DNA of 64,000 bases, taken from contig NZ_LIXZ01000001.1 in assembly GCF_001305855.1 (NCBI RefSeq), forward strand, positions 186,001 to 250,000, written 5' to 3'. A program made the translations under genes and the position numbers. Source of the DNA: Rossellomorea vietnamensis. Lineage in GTDB: Bacteria > Bacillota > Bacilli > Bacillales > Bacillaceae_B. This document shows positions 1 through 8,987 of the stretch, in pieces (positions within the stretch are counted from its first letter, which is position 1; every line of letters begins with the position of its first letter). The notes beneath the pieces were generated by a model. That model saw only the letters and a program-made list of their open reading frames with translations. It was not told where the DNA came from and did not search any database.

Positions 1-406
1 AAGCACTTACTTCACCTTGTAAGTCCATTCTCATATCGAGAGGCGCATCGTGGTGATAACTAAAGCCTCTTTCTGGAGTATCCAGCTGAGGAGATGACAC
101 ACCCAGATCGTATAGAATCCCATCCACACTATGTACTCCGAGATGTTCAAGTTCTTCCTTGATATGTCGGAAATTTGATTGAACGAATGTTACCCTGTCC
201 TGATATGCTGCAAGCTTTTCTTTCGCATGGTTGATGGCCGTTTCATCCTGATCGAAGCAATAAAGATGCCCTTCGGATGAAAGCTGACTGGCAAGATACT
301 CGCTATGGCCTGCCCCGCCTAATGTACAATCCACATAGACTCCATCTTCCTTGATTTCCAGTCCATCTACAGTTTCTTTCAATAATACGGTTGTATGTTT
401 AAACAT
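1..406 (-). CDS. rsmH: 16S rRNA (cytosine1402-N4)-methyltransferase RsmH, 5' part
   Basis: Transfers a methyl group from S-adenosylmethionine to N4 of C1402 in 16S rRNA; the old name is mraW. Only about 135 N-terminal codons are present; the rest lies beyond the left edge. The protein begins [16 protein letters not shown], followed by the SAM-binding motif [13 protein letters not shown] near residue 30 and [12 protein letters not shown] near residue 100, both typical of the family. The ATG is preceded by AAGGTGAAGTCAAC, a good ribosome binding site. It lies just downstream of mraZ, as at the head of the dcw (division and cell wall) cluster in most bacilli. Confidence 0.95.
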   Translation of the reverse strand, partial: MFKHTTVLLKETVDGLEIKEDGVYVDCTLGGAGHSEYLASQLSSEGHLYCFDQDETAINHAKEKLAAYQDRVTFVQSNFRHIKEELEHLGVHSVDGILYDLGVSSPQLDTPERGFSYHHDAPLDMRMDLQGEVSA

Positions 407-444
407 GTTGACTTCACCTTTCCAATCGAACGTTTTGTGGTGGT

Positions 445-876
445 CTAAATATCAAATCCCACCATATTCTCTGCAAGCTCGGCAAATGAATCTTCAGACT
501 GTGTGAAATAGTCTTCCCATAATGATTTACTCCAAATCTCAATTCGATTGGAAACTCCCAAAATAATGCATTCTTTATCCAATTGTGCATAATTCACAAG
601 TGTAGCAGGAATATTCACCCTGCCCGTTTTATCCAGTTCACTCTCGGTTGCCCCCGAGAAGAAGAACCGAGTGAAGGCACGGGCATCTTTTTTAGTAAGC
701 GGCAGGGCTTTAAGCTTTTCCTCTAAGGATCGCCACTCATCCATGGGGTAACCAAATAAGCACTGATCAAGTCCCCGGGTGATGACAAATGAATCCCCGA
801 GATGATCACGGAACTTGGCAGGTACGATTAAACGGCCTTTATTATCAATGTTATGTTGATATTCGCCCATGAACAT
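445..876 (-). CDS. mraZ: Transcriptional regulator MraZ
   Basis: DNA-binding regulator heading the division and cell-wall cluster. MraZ proteins form ring oligomers of AbrB-like folds and bind their own promoter. Two AbrB-like half repeats are visible: [17 protein letters not shown] near residue 10 and [14 protein letters not shown] near residue 80. The start chosen is the ATG of MFMGEYQHN: it gives 143 residues, the family length, and follows AGTGGGGGCAGTGCAT. A GTG-initiated extension of five residues is possible but would run into that ribosome binding site. Three GTGG repeats at 10-bp spacing lie upstream and are the probable operator. rsmH follows within 40 bp. Confidence 0.95.
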   Translation of the reverse strand: MFMGEYQHNIDNKGRLIVPAKFRDHLGDSFVITRGLDQCLFGYPMDEWRSLEEKLKALPLTKKDARAFTRFFFSGATESELDKTGRVNIPATLVNYAQLDKECIILGVSNRIEIWSKSLWEDYFTQSEDSFAELAENMVGFDI

Positions 877-906
877 ATGCACTGCCCCCACTTTCTATCA
901 CAAATG

Positions 907-932
907 TACCACATCCCCCCACTTTTCTCCAC
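907..932 (-). promoter_or_regulatory. Probable MraZ operator: three GTGG repeats at 10-bp spacing
   Basis: On the minus strand the hexamers GTGGAG, GTGGGG and GTGGTA start exactly 10 bp apart, 31-56 bp before the mraZ ATG. MraZ proteins are known to bind short direct TGGGN- or GTGG-type repeats one helical turn apart in their own promoter. The match is by pattern; the promoter elements around it are not clear. Confidence 0.65.
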
Positions 933-1040
933 ACTTTTCTATATTCTTTTCTTGCAAAATATTCCCTCTATTTTTCATTAGTGTTTTTCCTGCTTTTACA
1001 GACAAATTTCCCTGGTTGAATTTTGTCTGTAAACAACAGA

Positions 1041-1084
1041 AAAAGGACCCAATTCGCATATAAAAACGAATTGGGTCCTTTTTT
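1041..1084. terminator. Intrinsic terminator after bshC
   Basis: AAAAGGACCCAATTCG and CGAATTGGGTCCTTTTTT form a 15-bp stem around a short A/T loop. T-runs on both strands let it end bshC and insulate mraZ. Confidence 0.85.
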
Positions 1085-1095
1085 ATATTGACCGT

Positions 1096-2715
1096 TCAGA
1101 TATATATCACTTTATGGGTGCCATCAAAGGAATAATCCAACAGGGTCAGGTCCCTTACAAAAGTGGGGCCGTATTTGTTCATGAAGTGGAGGACATTCCA
1201 GGTTCTTTCCTGTGGCCCTTCATTCGGTCTGATACTGTTTTCCACTTTCATGAACTGAGTGAAGACTAATGAATGCTTATCTTTTAACGCTTTGTCAATT
1301 TTTTTGCGTAAATAATCGAACTGACCATGATGGAATTCAAGATTCTTATCAAGAATCGGATTTAATCCCTGATCAATTGAGACGGCCTGTTTACGGATTT
1401 CCTCATAGCGGCGATCGAGATCATCCTGAATGCTCTTCATTTCCTTTTCTAACCCTGGACGTTCAAGGGATTTCCAAAAGGCATCCCTGGCAGTTGTTAC
1501 CCCTTCAGTAATCACTCCGTGAATGGATAATTGGAGGTCTTGGATCCTCTTGTTTATCTCCCTTTCCACAATGGTGATATTTAATCGTGGCACGACGGGA
1601 GGCATCTTCAAATCTACATATTCAAACGCTCTTTTCAATTCTCCCCAGTAGGCTATTTCACCGGGTCCTGCAATAAACGCCAGGTTCGGGAATAACCATT
1701 CCTGCATCATCGGCCTTGTGACGACATTATTGCTGAATGATTCAGGGCTTTTCTCCAACATCGTTAATAACTCTACGGAAGAAAATGTTTTCCCGCTATT
1801 TTTCTCGTAAAACATATCCCCATCCCGATCTAATAAAGCTCTTTCATTCTGAATTTGAAGAAAAAGATTGGCTGCAGAGGGAGAGATCTCCAGCTGAGTT
1901 TGAAAACCACTTTCCCGGATGTCGCGCTGTTGCAGAAGGACCGCATCCGTTATCGACTGGCTGTTTTCAATCAAATGCCGGAAATTGGCCGCTTCAAGTT
2001 TTCTAAGTGGCGGGTGGGATGAATCAATGACCAGTAATCCAAATTCCTTGAATAAACTCATCACGATATGGGCAAATAAGCGTACGATTGATTCTTCCTC
2101 ATCGATCATTTGATGAAGCTCCACTGAAAGCTGTTTTGAGTATTCCGTTTCCCCTAAAGCAACCAGAATGTCATCAAGCCATTTCTTCATTACTGAGTTG
2201 GAATACGTTATGTGAGAGGTCATCTTTTTTTCCAATACTCTCTCAGGATACCCGACCTTTTCAAGCTTTGATCCTTTTTCAACGTAAATATGATTGACTT
2301 CCTGATAATCGTGGTCTTCTCCTGCAATCCAAAAAACCGGTACAACAGGATGCCGAAGTTTCGCTTCCTGCTGCCTGGCCAATTGTATGACTGAAATGAT
2401 TTTATGTATGGTATAAAGAGGCCCTGTCAAAAGACCTGCCTGTTGACCGGCCACGACGGTTACCGCATTATTCCTCAGTTTCTCAAGTGACTCTTCTACT
2501 TTATCGGAAGTAGGCAGCCCTTTCATATAGGAAGAGATACACTCTGAGAGACCTTCCCGAGGGAAACGACGGGAACTTAAATCCTCCATCCGTTCCTCGT
2601 AAACGGATGATCTGTTGATATTATAGTGAAAAAAAGAAGTGACAGGCTCTTCTTGTTTTAAGTATTTAGACGCAAACTGATTTATTGCTGGAATGTTTAA
2701 GCTTTCCAATTCCAT
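1096..2715 (-). CDS. bshC: Bacillithiol biosynthesis cysteine-adding enzyme BshC
   Basis: Catalyses the last step of bacillithiol synthesis, adding cysteine to glucosaminyl-malate to give the main low-molecular-weight thiol of bacilli. The 539-residue product has the family length and its hallmark segments: VVAGQQAGLLTGPLYTIHK near residue 90 and PVFWIAGEDHDYQEVNH near residue 125, both in the Rossmann-like core. A charged, coiled-coil-like stretch fills the C-terminal quarter. ATG follows AAAGGAGTAATTCAT. It sits between mraZ and the DUF3397/panE pair, the same place as yllA in B. subtilis. A strong terminator follows, so it is likely co-transcribed with the genes upstream or from its own promoter. 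Confidence 0.95.
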   Translation of the reverse strand: MELESLNIPAINQFASKYLKQEEPVTSFFHYNINRSSVYEERMEDLSSRRFPREGLSECISSYMKGLPTSDKVEESLEKLRNNAVTVVAGQQAGLLTGPLYTIHKIISVIQLARQQEAKLRHPVVPVFWIAGEDHDYQEVNHIYVEKGSKLEKVGYPERVLEKKMTSHITYSNSVMKKWLDDILVALGETEYSKQLSVELHQMIDEEESIVRLFAHIVMSLFKEFGLLVIDSSHPPLRKLEAANFRHLIENSQSITDAVLLQQRDIRESGFQTQLEISPSAANLFLQIQNERALLDRDGDMFYEKNSGKTFSSVELLTMLEKSPESFSNNVVTRPMMQEWLFPNLAFIAGPGEIAYWGELKRAFEYVDLKMPPVVPRLNITIVEREINKRIQDLQLSIHGVITEGVTTARDAFWKSLERPGLEKEMKSIQDDLDRRYEEIRKQAVSIDQGLNPILDKNLEFHHGQFDYLRKKIDKALKDKHSLVFTQFMKVENSIRPNEGPQERTWNVLHFMNKYGPTFVRDLTLLDYSFDGTHKVIYI

Positions 2716-2803
2716 ATGAATTACTCCTTTTCTAGCTCTTGATATCCTAACGATGAGTATATCATTCCACTTAAGGAAAAGGAAAAAACTTGCCTGCTAA
2801 TTT

Positions 2804-3190
2804 TTAATACAACTCTAGAATTCGGAGGATGAGACCTGTGATCATTAATGTGATATAGGCAGTGAAAAATAAAAGGAAGTTCACCCGCCAGAAGCCCCTA
2901 AGTACTTTAGGATAATCGATCTCCCCTTTTGCTTTCCAGTACATAATGGCAAACAAAACCCCGATTGAACAGACCACAATAAAAATGAGCCACAGGTATG
3001 ATGTCTTCCAAATGGCGAGGACAATAAAGTGAACAGATACAATCAAGAGAAATGTCGTAATGTCAATGGCGATATGAACAGCTCTCCGATGACTTTTTAA
3101 GATTTCCTTGGCAAGAATGAAGCTAATGAAATAACCCAGAAATGGAATCATAACGAAAATGGCAATGATCGTTGAAAAAATGGAAGCCAT
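2804..3190 (-). CDS. DUF3397 family membrane protein
   Basis: Small integral membrane protein of 128 residues with four evident hydrophobic segments (about residues 5-27, 43-63, 67-88 and 104-126) separated by short charged loops. Sequence and position beside panE and bshC match the uncharacterised DUF3397 family of bacilli; no biochemical function is known to me. The ATG lies one base beyond the panE stop, with its ribosome binding site TTGGGGGGATAAA made from the panE 3' end, so translation is probably coupled. Family assignment is from memory of the family and has moderate confidence. Confidence 0.7.
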   Translation of the reverse strand: MASIFSTIIAIFVMIPFLGYFISFILAKEILKSHRRAVHIAIDITTFLLIVSVHFIVLAIWKTSYLWLIFIVVCSIGVLFAIMYWKAKGEIDYPKVLRGFWRVNFLLFFTAYITLMITGLILRILELY

Positions 3191-3191
3191 T

Positions 3192-4088
3192 TTATCCCCC
3201 CAAACCTTCTCTTTCTATTCCTTTAACTAATGGGTAAAGTAGATTCATGATGGGTACAAAATGGTGTTCTTTTTGCGCTTTTTGCAGAAGGACGCCCATG
3301 ATCGATTCAATTTCCGTCCTTCTTTGTGATTCTATGTCTTTTAACATGGATGATCTGTTTTGATATGTATTCCGGCAGATCTCGACTACTTTTTCGTAGG
3401 AGATATCCTCTTCCATTTGGGGAAATAAGAGTAGCATCTCGTTGAATAGATCCTTCTGCAGTCCTTGGAAATACGGGTTGTCAACAAGCTTCCCGTTCGT
3501 CACACCCGTTAAAGCTGTCAGGGGGTTGATTAATACATTGACGAATAATTTACTCAGCAACATTTTCTCGAAGTCGTGCTGGATTGAAAATGGGAAGGAA
3601 GCAGGGCTCTTTGATACTAATTCTTCTATAACACGCCAATTCCCTCTAATTAACGCAATATTCGTCCCTGCTTCCCCTAAATGATGGACGGTGACATCAT
3701 TTTCCTTCATTGCTCCATGTTCCACCGAGCCCGCGATCAAGTGATGATGGGGTAATGCTTTCACCCATTCAACATGACCTATCCCGTTTTGAATAAACAT
3801 CAGAGGCAGTTGAGGACCGAGTTCCACAAGTTCCTTTCTAAGAAACGGGAGATCATATTCCTTCACAGCCACAATGACAAGGTCTAATTCCTTCTGGACT
3901 TCGAATTCTTGGACTGCTCCGACTTTGGTTGTAATTGCCGACCCTTTTTTAAGTATGGTAACTCCATTTTCCAACAGTGAGCGGACTTGAGACTCTCTCC
4001 TCACGATAAGGGTAACATCAAATAACCTGCCCAGATAACCGGCAAATAAAAGGCCGACCGCTCCTCCTCCTACGATTCCAATTTTCAT
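3192..4088 (-). CDS. panE: 2-dehydropantoate 2-reductase
   Basis: NADPH-dependent ketopantoate reductase, which makes pantoate for pantothenate and coenzyme A. The N-terminus MKIGIVGGGAVGLLFAGYL is a Rossmann nucleotide-binding loop (GxGxxG). The family segment VKEYDL follows near residue 75, and the C-terminal all-helical dimerisation half carries KLFVNVLINPLTALTGV. The start is set by GAAGGAGTTTGT just before this ATG; an upstream in-frame ATG eleven codons earlier has no such site. Product is 298 residues. It matches ylbQ by position. Bacilli often have two such reductases, so the substrate 2-ketopantoate is a family inference. Confidence 0.85.
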   Translation of the reverse strand: MKIGIVGGGAVGLLFAGYLGRLFDVTLIVRRESQVRSLLENGVTILKKGSAITTKVGAVQEFEVQKELDLVIVAVKEYDLPFLRKELVELGPQLPLMFIQNGIGHVEWVKALPHHHLIAGSVEHGAMKENDVTVHHLGEAGTNIALIRGNWRVIEELVSKSPASFPFSIQHDFEKMLLSKLFVNVLINPLTALTGVTNGKLVDNPYFQGLQKDLFNEMLLLFPQMEEDISYEKVVEICRNTYQNRSSMLKDIESQRRTEIESIMGVLLQKAQKEHHFVPIMNLLYPLVKGIEREGLGG

Positions 4089-4189
4089 ACAAACTCCTTC
4101 TTTTTCATCATTTATGAACATTTTACCAAATTTTTCTCAGTGAGAAAACGGTTATAGGCAGAAAGAATCAATTCCTGTTGTAAAGAAAA

Positions 4190-4213
4190 GGCCCGTCCCA
4201 AAGGAACGAGCCC
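4190..4213 (-). terminator. Terminator of the acyl-CoA carboxylase operon
   Basis: Minus strand GGGCTCGTTCC-TTT-GGGACGGGCC followed by TTTTCTTT: an interrupted GC-rich stem with a short T-run directly downstream of the carboxyltransferase gene. Confidence 0.6.
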
Positions 4214-4228
4214 TGCTTTAATATAGCC

Positions 4229-5770
4229 CTATACAGGATAAACTGGATGTTTTCTGTCACTGAACTTGACATCCTTTGTTTCATAAAGCTTATAACGTTG
4301 GATCAATACGGAACGTAATTCATTCGGTGCGGTGATTTCATCTACAATTAATTCAGAAGCCAGTTTATAAATATCGATATGTTCTTTATATTCCTTCTGT
4401 TTTTCCTGGACGTACTGAATTCTTTCTTTCGGATCTTCGATAGCCTGGATCTTGTTGGAATAGACGGCATTCACCGCAGCCTCAGGACCCATTACGGCGA
4501 TTTGCGCCGTAGGAAGAGCAATACACACATCCGGGTCGAATGCAGGACCAGCCATGGCATATAAACCTGCTCCATAAGCTTTCCTTACAATCACTGAAAT
4601 TTTCGTTACCGTTGCAGAACTCATGGCAGCTATCAATTTTGCTCCGTGTCGGATAATCCCCGCTCTTTCCACTTTCGTCCCGATCATGAATCCAGGTACA
4701 TCAGCCAGGAACAATAAAGGAATATGGAAAGCATCACATAATTGAATGAATTTAGCCCCTTTATCCGCAGAATCATGGAAAAGGACTCCACCCTTCACTT
4801 TCGGTTGATTGGCAATGATGCCCACTACCTTTCCGTCAAGTCGGCCGAAACCAGTGATCAATTCAGGAGCGAACAGCTTTTTCATTTCAAAGAAGCTTCC
4901 TTCATCAACCAATGTATCGATGCAATCATACATATTGAAAGGAGCATTTTGATGTTCAGGGATGATGTCTTCCAGCAGTTTATCATGTTTAGGTGCAAGT
5001 CCATCCAATACTTTTGACTTGTGCTGATAATTTGCCGGGAAATAACTTAAGTACCTCTTCGCTTCTTCAATCGCTTCCTCTTCGGATACAGCAAGCAGGT
5101 CACCACATCCACTGACTGTACAGTGCATTCTTGCACCACCCATTTCTTCAAGGGTCACTTTCTCCCCGATGACTTTTTCCGCCATTCGAGGCGACCCAAG
5201 ATACATGGACGCATTGCCATCTACCATGATGACAATGTCACAGAAGGCCGGAATATAGGCTCCCCCAGCTGCCGATGGTCCAAAAAGGACGCAAATTTGT
5301 GGAACCATCCCGGACATCTTCACTTGGTTATGAAATATTTTACCTGCCCCCCGCCGATTCGGGAACATATCTAACTGATCGGTGATACGTGCGCCTGCCG
5401 AGTCCACTAGATAGAAGATAGGCACTTTTAAATTGAGTGCCGTTTCTTGGATCCGGATGATTTTCTCTACCGTCCTCGCACCCCAGGATCCGGCTTTGAC
5501 CGTGGAATCATTGGCCATGACGCACACAGTCTGACCTCCTACTTTACCGATCGCCGTCACAACACCATCAGCCGGTAAATCTTCAGCCTTGTTGTTGGCA
5601 AACATCCCATCTTCCTGATAATCCCCATTATCAAATAATTGTTGCAGACGATCCCGGACAAACATCTTTTTCTGTTCTTTCAATTTCTCATGATATTTAG
5701 TCTGACCACCGGATGCAATTCTTTCTCTCGTCTCTTCAAGAGTATTGATGATCGTTTTAGATGTCGACAT
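4229..5770 (-). CDS. Acyl-CoA carboxylase, carboxyltransferase (beta) subunit
   Basis: Carboxyltransferase of a biotin-dependent acyl-CoA carboxylase, moving CO2 from carboxybiotin to an acyl-CoA, probably propionyl-CoA or a related acyl-CoA. The 513 residues contain both crotonase-like halves: GGARMHCTVSGCGD and FGPSAAGGAYIPAFCDIVI in the N half, and LFLADVPGFMIGTKVERAGI with AYGAGLYAMAGPAFDPD in the C half, which together form the acyl-CoA and biotin sites and oxyanion pockets. ATG follows GGAGGGGATAGT. It is third in an operon with biotin carboxylase and a free biotin carrier. The YngE/YqjD group is the closest family I know. Substrate is not decidable from sequence alone. Confidence 0.85.
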   Translation of the reverse strand: MSTSKTIINTLEETRERIASGGQTKYHEKLKEQKKMFVRDRLQQLFDNGDYQEDGMFANNKAEDLPADGVVTAIGKVGGQTVCVMANDSTVKAGSWGARTVEKIIRIQETALNLKVPIFYLVDSAGARITDQLDMFPNRRGAGKIFHNQVKMSGMVPQICVLFGPSAAGGAYIPAFCDIVIMVDGNASMYLGSPRMAEKVIGEKVTLEEMGGARMHCTVSGCGDLLAVSEEEAIEEAKRYLSYFPANYQHKSKVLDGLAPKHDKLLEDIIPEHQNAPFNMYDCIDTLVDEGSFFEMKKLFAPELITGFGRLDGKVVGIIANQPKVKGGVLFHDSADKGAKFIQLCDAFHIPLLFLADVPGFMIGTKVERAGIIRHGAKLIAAMSSATVTKISVIVRKAYGAGLYAMAGPAFDPDVCIALPTAQIAVMGPEAAVNAVYSNKIQAIEDPKERIQYVQEKQKEYKEHIDIYKLASELIVDEITAPNELRSVLIQRYKLYETKDVKFSDRKHPVYPV

Positions 5771-5864
5771 ACTATCCCCTCCGTCGTTTTATGTAACTAT
5801 ACAAGAATGGCTCACAGACAAGCCAGAAATCGCCATTGATTTCCGGCTCATTGTTTTACCATGA

Positions 5865-6080
5865 TTATCCTTCGATCGTAAGTAATACATCCCCTTCATT
5901 CACGAAGTCCCCTACACTTACTTTAATCTCTGTCACTTTCCCTCCCGCTTCAGCTTCAACGGGAATTTCCATTTTCATAGATTCAAGCATTAGAACCGTA
6001 TCCCCGGTAGACACCTCTCCACCTTGTTCCACTAATACATTTAATACCGTTCCTGCCATTGTTGATGTGATTTCCTTCAT
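5865..6080 (-). CDS. Small biotin/lipoyl carrier protein (BCCP-like)
   Basis: A free biotinyl domain of 71 residues that shuttles CO2 between the biotin carboxylase and the carboxyltransferase encoded either side. The biotin attachment motif [12 protein letters not shown] is present, with the target lysine at residue 36 and the family-conserved flanking methionines. ESMKM instead of EAMKM is common in such stand-alone carriers (YngHB type). Start is the ATG of [10 protein letters not shown], preceded by ATGGAGGAATCAATC; the earlier ATG lies inside that ribosome binding site. It is separated by 61 bp from the biotin carboxylase gene and by 94 bp from the carboxyltransferase gene. Confidence 0.85.
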   Translation of the reverse strand: MKEITSTMAGTVLNVLVEQGGEVSTGDTVLMLESMKMEIPVEAEAGGKVTEIKVSVGDFVNEGDVLLTIEG

Positions 6081-6141
6081 GATTGATTCCTCCATTTTGT
6101 CTTCTAATGTTTGATTTAGGTGCGGAGCATTCCGCAGCGCA

Positions 6142-7491
6142 TTACGTACGGTTGGCTGTCAAAAAGTCCTGAAGCCATTTTGTCGTATAGGATCCTTCTA
6201 TAAAGCCGCTGTCTTCAATGATATCCCTGAAAAGACCGACATTCGTCTTGACCCCTTCAATCGCCACACCTGCAAAGAAATCCTTTGCTTTATTCAGTGC
6301 ATCCTGGCGGTCATTTCCTTTGATGATACATTTAGATATCATCGGATCATAGAATGGAGTCACATTGTTCCCCTTTTCGTATCCGCTGTCAATGCGGACG
6401 CCTTCCCCTTCGCCCCATGTCAATTCTGTCAGCTTTCCTGGAGAAGGGTAAAACGTCTTTGGATCTTCTGCGTATACCCTGAACTCAATCGCATGCCCGG
6501 TATTCCGGATTTCCTCCTGCCTGCAAAGAGGCAGAGGCTCTCCGCCCGCGACAAGCAGCTGCCATTTCACAAGATCGAGCCCTGTGACCGTTTCAGTGAC
6601 CGGATGCTCTACCTGAAGGCGGGTATTCATTTCAAGGAAGTAAAAATTCTCTTCTTTATCAACGATAAATTCTACTGTCCCTGCATTCGTGTAATTCACT
6701 GCCCTTCCAGCCTGAATGGCAGCTGTGAACATCTTTTCCTTCGTTTCTTGAGAAAGGGAAGGAGAAGGTGATTCTTCTATCACTTTCTGGTTTCTTCGTT
6801 GTACTGAACAATTTCGTTCGAATAGATGCACGAGATTGCCATGATGATCACCGAAGATTTGTACTTCTACATGTCTCGCATTTTCTATACACTTCTCAAG
6901 AAAGACTTCCTCTTTCCCGAAATAAGCTTTAGCACGGTTTTTGGTAGAGTCGAAGCTTTGAACGAGCGCTTGCTCATTTTCACAGCGGATCATTCCTATC
7001 CCCCCGCCTCCGCCACTTGCCTTCAACATAACGGGATAGCCGATTTCCTGTGCAACCTTTTTAGCAGCCTCAATGGTAGCGACTCCTCCGTCGCTCCCTG
7101 GTACTACAGGGACAGACGCTTCCTGCATTACTCTCCTCGCCTCTACCTTATCTCCCATTTTCTCAATGATGTCATGGGCAGGACCAATAAAAATAAAGCC
7201 CTCTTCCGTCACCCTCTTCGCGAAGTCAGCATTCTCTGATAGCAGGCCGTAACCAGGGTGGATTCCATCCACGTTTTCTTTCTTTGCAACATCCAGTATA
7301 TTGTCCACTACCAAGTATGAACGGTTCACTTGTGATTCACCTATGCGGAATGCAGCATCCGCTTCTTTCACAAAGGGCATATCCTGATCTGCATCTGAAT
7401 AAACCGCGACTGTTTGAATGTTTAATTGTTTACATGTTTTGATGATTCTTGAAGCGATTTCTCCCCTGTTTGCAATTAATATCTTCTGCAC
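6142..7491 (-). CDS. Biotin carboxylase subunit of acyl-CoA carboxylase
   Basis: ATP-grasp enzyme that carboxylates biotin on the carrier protein with bicarbonate and ATP. Features in order are the N-terminal domain [15 protein letters not shown], the glycine-rich ATP loop [11 protein letters not shown] near residue 160, the HVEVQIFGD segment, CSVQRRNQK, and the metal and biotin site [14 protein letters not shown] near residue 285. Start is a GTG nine codons inside the longest frame, because AAAGGGGAGAGATT lies just before it; this gives 449 residues, the normal length. First gene of the three-gene carboxylase operon and divergent from ylbP. It is distinct from the housekeeping accC because it sits with its own carrier and carboxyltransferase. 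Confidence 0.87.
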   Translation of the reverse strand: MQKILIANRGEIASRIIKTCKQLNIQTVAVYSDADQDMPFVKEADAAFRIGESQVNRSYLVVDNILDVAKKENVDGIHPGYGLLSENADFAKRVTEEGFIFIGPAHDIIEKMGDKVEARRVMQEASVPVVPGSDGGVATIEAAKKVAQEIGYPVMLKASGGGGGIGMIRCENEQALVQSFDSTKNRAKAYFGKEEVFLEKCIENARHVEVQIFGDHHGNLVHLFERNCSVQRRNQKVIEESPSPSLSQETKEKMFTAAIQAGRAVNYTNAGTVEFIVDKEENFYFLEMNTRLQVEHPVTETVTGLDLVKWQLLVAGGEPLPLCRQEEIRNTGHAIEFRVYAEDPKTFYPSPGKLTELTWGEGEGVRIDSGYEKGNNVTPFYDPMISKCIIKGNDRQDALNKAKDFFAGVAIEGVKTNVGLFRDIIEDSGFIEGSYTTKWLQDFLTANRT

Positions 7492-7724
7492 AATCTCTCC
7501 CCTTTCTTCATAGAACACACCTGTTCATAATACGAATTCTACAAAAATCGTCGAAATCCTTCTTCTCCATTGTAAACGTTTTCTTAATTAAGTGCAGAAT
7601 TTTTTGTTATTTTGTTATATAATAATAGTAAATACATGTTCTAATTATTAAATGAATTGCAACCGCATACAACATTCTTCATGTTTCCAAAGAATCATTT
7701 TTCAGCATTTTAGGAGGTCATACT

Positions 7725-8201
7725 ATGGCAGTGAAAGTGGAAAAATTAAAAGTAAACTATAAAACTCTAGAGGAGTTTAAGAAATTTAAAGAATATGGTG
7801 TACAGGAATTATCCATGCTTGAGGACCTTCAGGCGAATATTATTGAAAACGATAGTGAATCTCCATTTTACGGAATATACTTCGGGGATACCCTGGTTGC
7901 CAGAATGAGTCTCTACCAGCGCAATGCCCGTTTTGATCAATACTTCGATCCTCCCCAGAATTACCTGGAGCTTTGGAAGCTTGAAGTATTGCCAAAGTAT
8001 CAGAATAAAAGCTACGGAAAAGAGTTAGTGGAATTCGCCAAGGACTTCGGATTGCCAATCAAGACAAACTCCCGTATCAAGTCTCAAGGATTTTGGGAGA
8101 AAATGGGGTTTGAAGCCGTAACATACGAAGTAGAAAGAGACTTAGGTGAAAATCCATACGTATGGTTCCCTGAAGGGGTCAAAGAACAGAAGATCAGTTA
8201 A
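7725..8201 (+). CDS. ylbP: GNAT-family N-acetyltransferase YlbP
   Basis: Predicted acetyl-CoA-dependent N-acetyltransferase of 158 residues with unknown acceptor. The GNAT core is visible: beta strands around FYGIYFGDTLVARMSLY, then LELWKLEVLPKYQNKSYGKELVEFAKDFG, whose QNKSYG corresponds to the acetyl-CoA pyrophosphate loop (Q/RxxGxG/A), and the C-terminal FWEKMGFEAV typical of GNAT folds. ATG follows TTTAGGAGGTCATACT. It occupies the ylbP position, here separated from panE by the inserted carboxylase operon. It converges with the gerR-like gene and shares a bidirectional terminator with it. Confidence 0.85.
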   Translation: MAVKVEKLKVNYKTLEEFKKFKEYGVQELSMLEDLQANIIENDSESPFYGIYFGDTLVARMSLYQRNARFDQYFDPPQNYLELWKLEVLPKYQNKSYGKELVEFAKDFGLPIKTNSRIKSQGFWEKMGFEAVTYEVERDLGENPYVWFPEGVKEQKIS

Positions 8202-8206
8202 TACAC

Positions 8207-8245
8207 AAAAAAGGCTTGCTCAAGTAACTTGAGTCAGCCTTTTTC
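8207..8245. terminator. Bidirectional terminator between ylbP and gerR-like gene
   Basis: AAAAAAGGCTTGCTCAAG-TAA-CTTGAGTCAGCCTTTTT: a 14-bp near-perfect stem with T-runs on both strands between convergent genes. Confidence 0.85.
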
Positions 8246-8248
8246 TAT

Positions 8249-8860
8249 TCATTTATTCAATCTTTGTAAATTACCGTTCTTATCCATTTGAAATTTCACT
8301 TTGTCTTCATTTCCTTGTAGCAGAGCCATTTTCCTCGCTTTTTCAAAGATAGCTAATAAAGATTTATGATCTTCTTCAAGGAGATTGAATTTTTCTTGGA
8401 ACTCTTTCAACTCTTCTTCTGTTTCTTTAAGCTTTTCCTGCAGTTGTGAGATTTGTTCTTGAAGTTGATTGTTTTCATTTCGTACCTTCTCCTCATTACG
8501 GACGGCTTCCTCAGCCTTTTGAAGGTACTGTATCATACTTCCCATCGAAAATGCTTCCGGAGACTCCGACGTACTTTCAGCCGTCGGGATTTCCTGCTGT
8601 TCTTCAAACGGTCTCTTTAACGGAGAGTGTTTCTTAGATTGCTTTCTCTGTTTCTTTGCCAGTTCGATTCCGGATTTATATTGTTTACGAACAAATGAAT
8701 TCCAACGAAAACCGCATGCCGCGGATGTCCTTGATAGTTTTTTTCCTACTTCTTCAAACGCTTGCAGCTGAGTACCACCTTCGCGTATATGGCGCAATAC
8801 CACTTCCGCTAACAATACATCTTCATCCTGGCTCCAGGCATCCTGTCTATTTGAAGACAT
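8249..8860 (-). CDS. gerR: RsfA/GerR-family sporulation transcription regulator (YlbO)
   Basis: DNA-binding regulator related to RsfA and GerR (YlbO), which tune sigma-E and sigma-F dependent genes during spore formation. Residues 5-65 form a Myb/SANT-like domain ([18 protein letters not shown], then [14 protein letters not shown] with its spaced tryptophans). A basic linker ([15 protein letters not shown]) follows, and residues about 115-185 are a long coiled coil rich in E, Q and K. Start is the ATG of MSSNRQDAW, six bases after a GGGGGG ribosome binding site; an earlier ATG abuts that site. At 203 residues it is close to family size. Position beside rpmF/ylbN matches ylbO; one inserted crotonase gene separates them. 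Confidence 0.8.
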   Translation of the reverse strand: MSSNRQDAWSQDEDVLLAEVVLRHIREGGTQLQAFEEVGKKLSRTSAACGFRWNSFVRKQYKSGIELAKKQRKQSKKHSPLKRPFEEQQEIPTAESTSESPEAFSMGSMIQYLQKAEEAVRNEEKVRNENNQLQEQISQLQEKLKETEEELKEFQEKFNLLEEDHKSLLAIFEKARKMALLQGNEDKVKFQMDKNGNLQRLNK

Positions 8861-8943
8861 TTCCATCCCCCCTAATTCGTCAGTTTCTCCATACATATGC
8901 TCTTACTAGAGAAGATAGAATCAGCATCACTATTTTTTAATAT

Positions 8944-8979
8944 ACAAAAAAGGAACCGGCTTTCGCCTGCTCCTTTTGG
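8944..8979 (-). terminator. Terminator after crotonase gene
   Basis: Minus strand AAAAGGAGCAGGC-GAAA-GCCGGTTCCTTTTTT, just after the stop codon of the crotonase gene. Confidence 0.75.
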
Positions 8980-8987
8980 TCATCTGC

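Noticed and set aside
3442-3684. 80-codon plus-strand frame in panE
   Set aside because: Antisense shadow without a ribosome binding site; panE is a complete, conserved gene here.
6826-7239. 137-codon plus-strand frame inside the biotin carboxylase gene
   Set aside because: Antisense shadow of a well-conserved ATP-grasp enzyme; no ribosome binding site and no recognisable protein.
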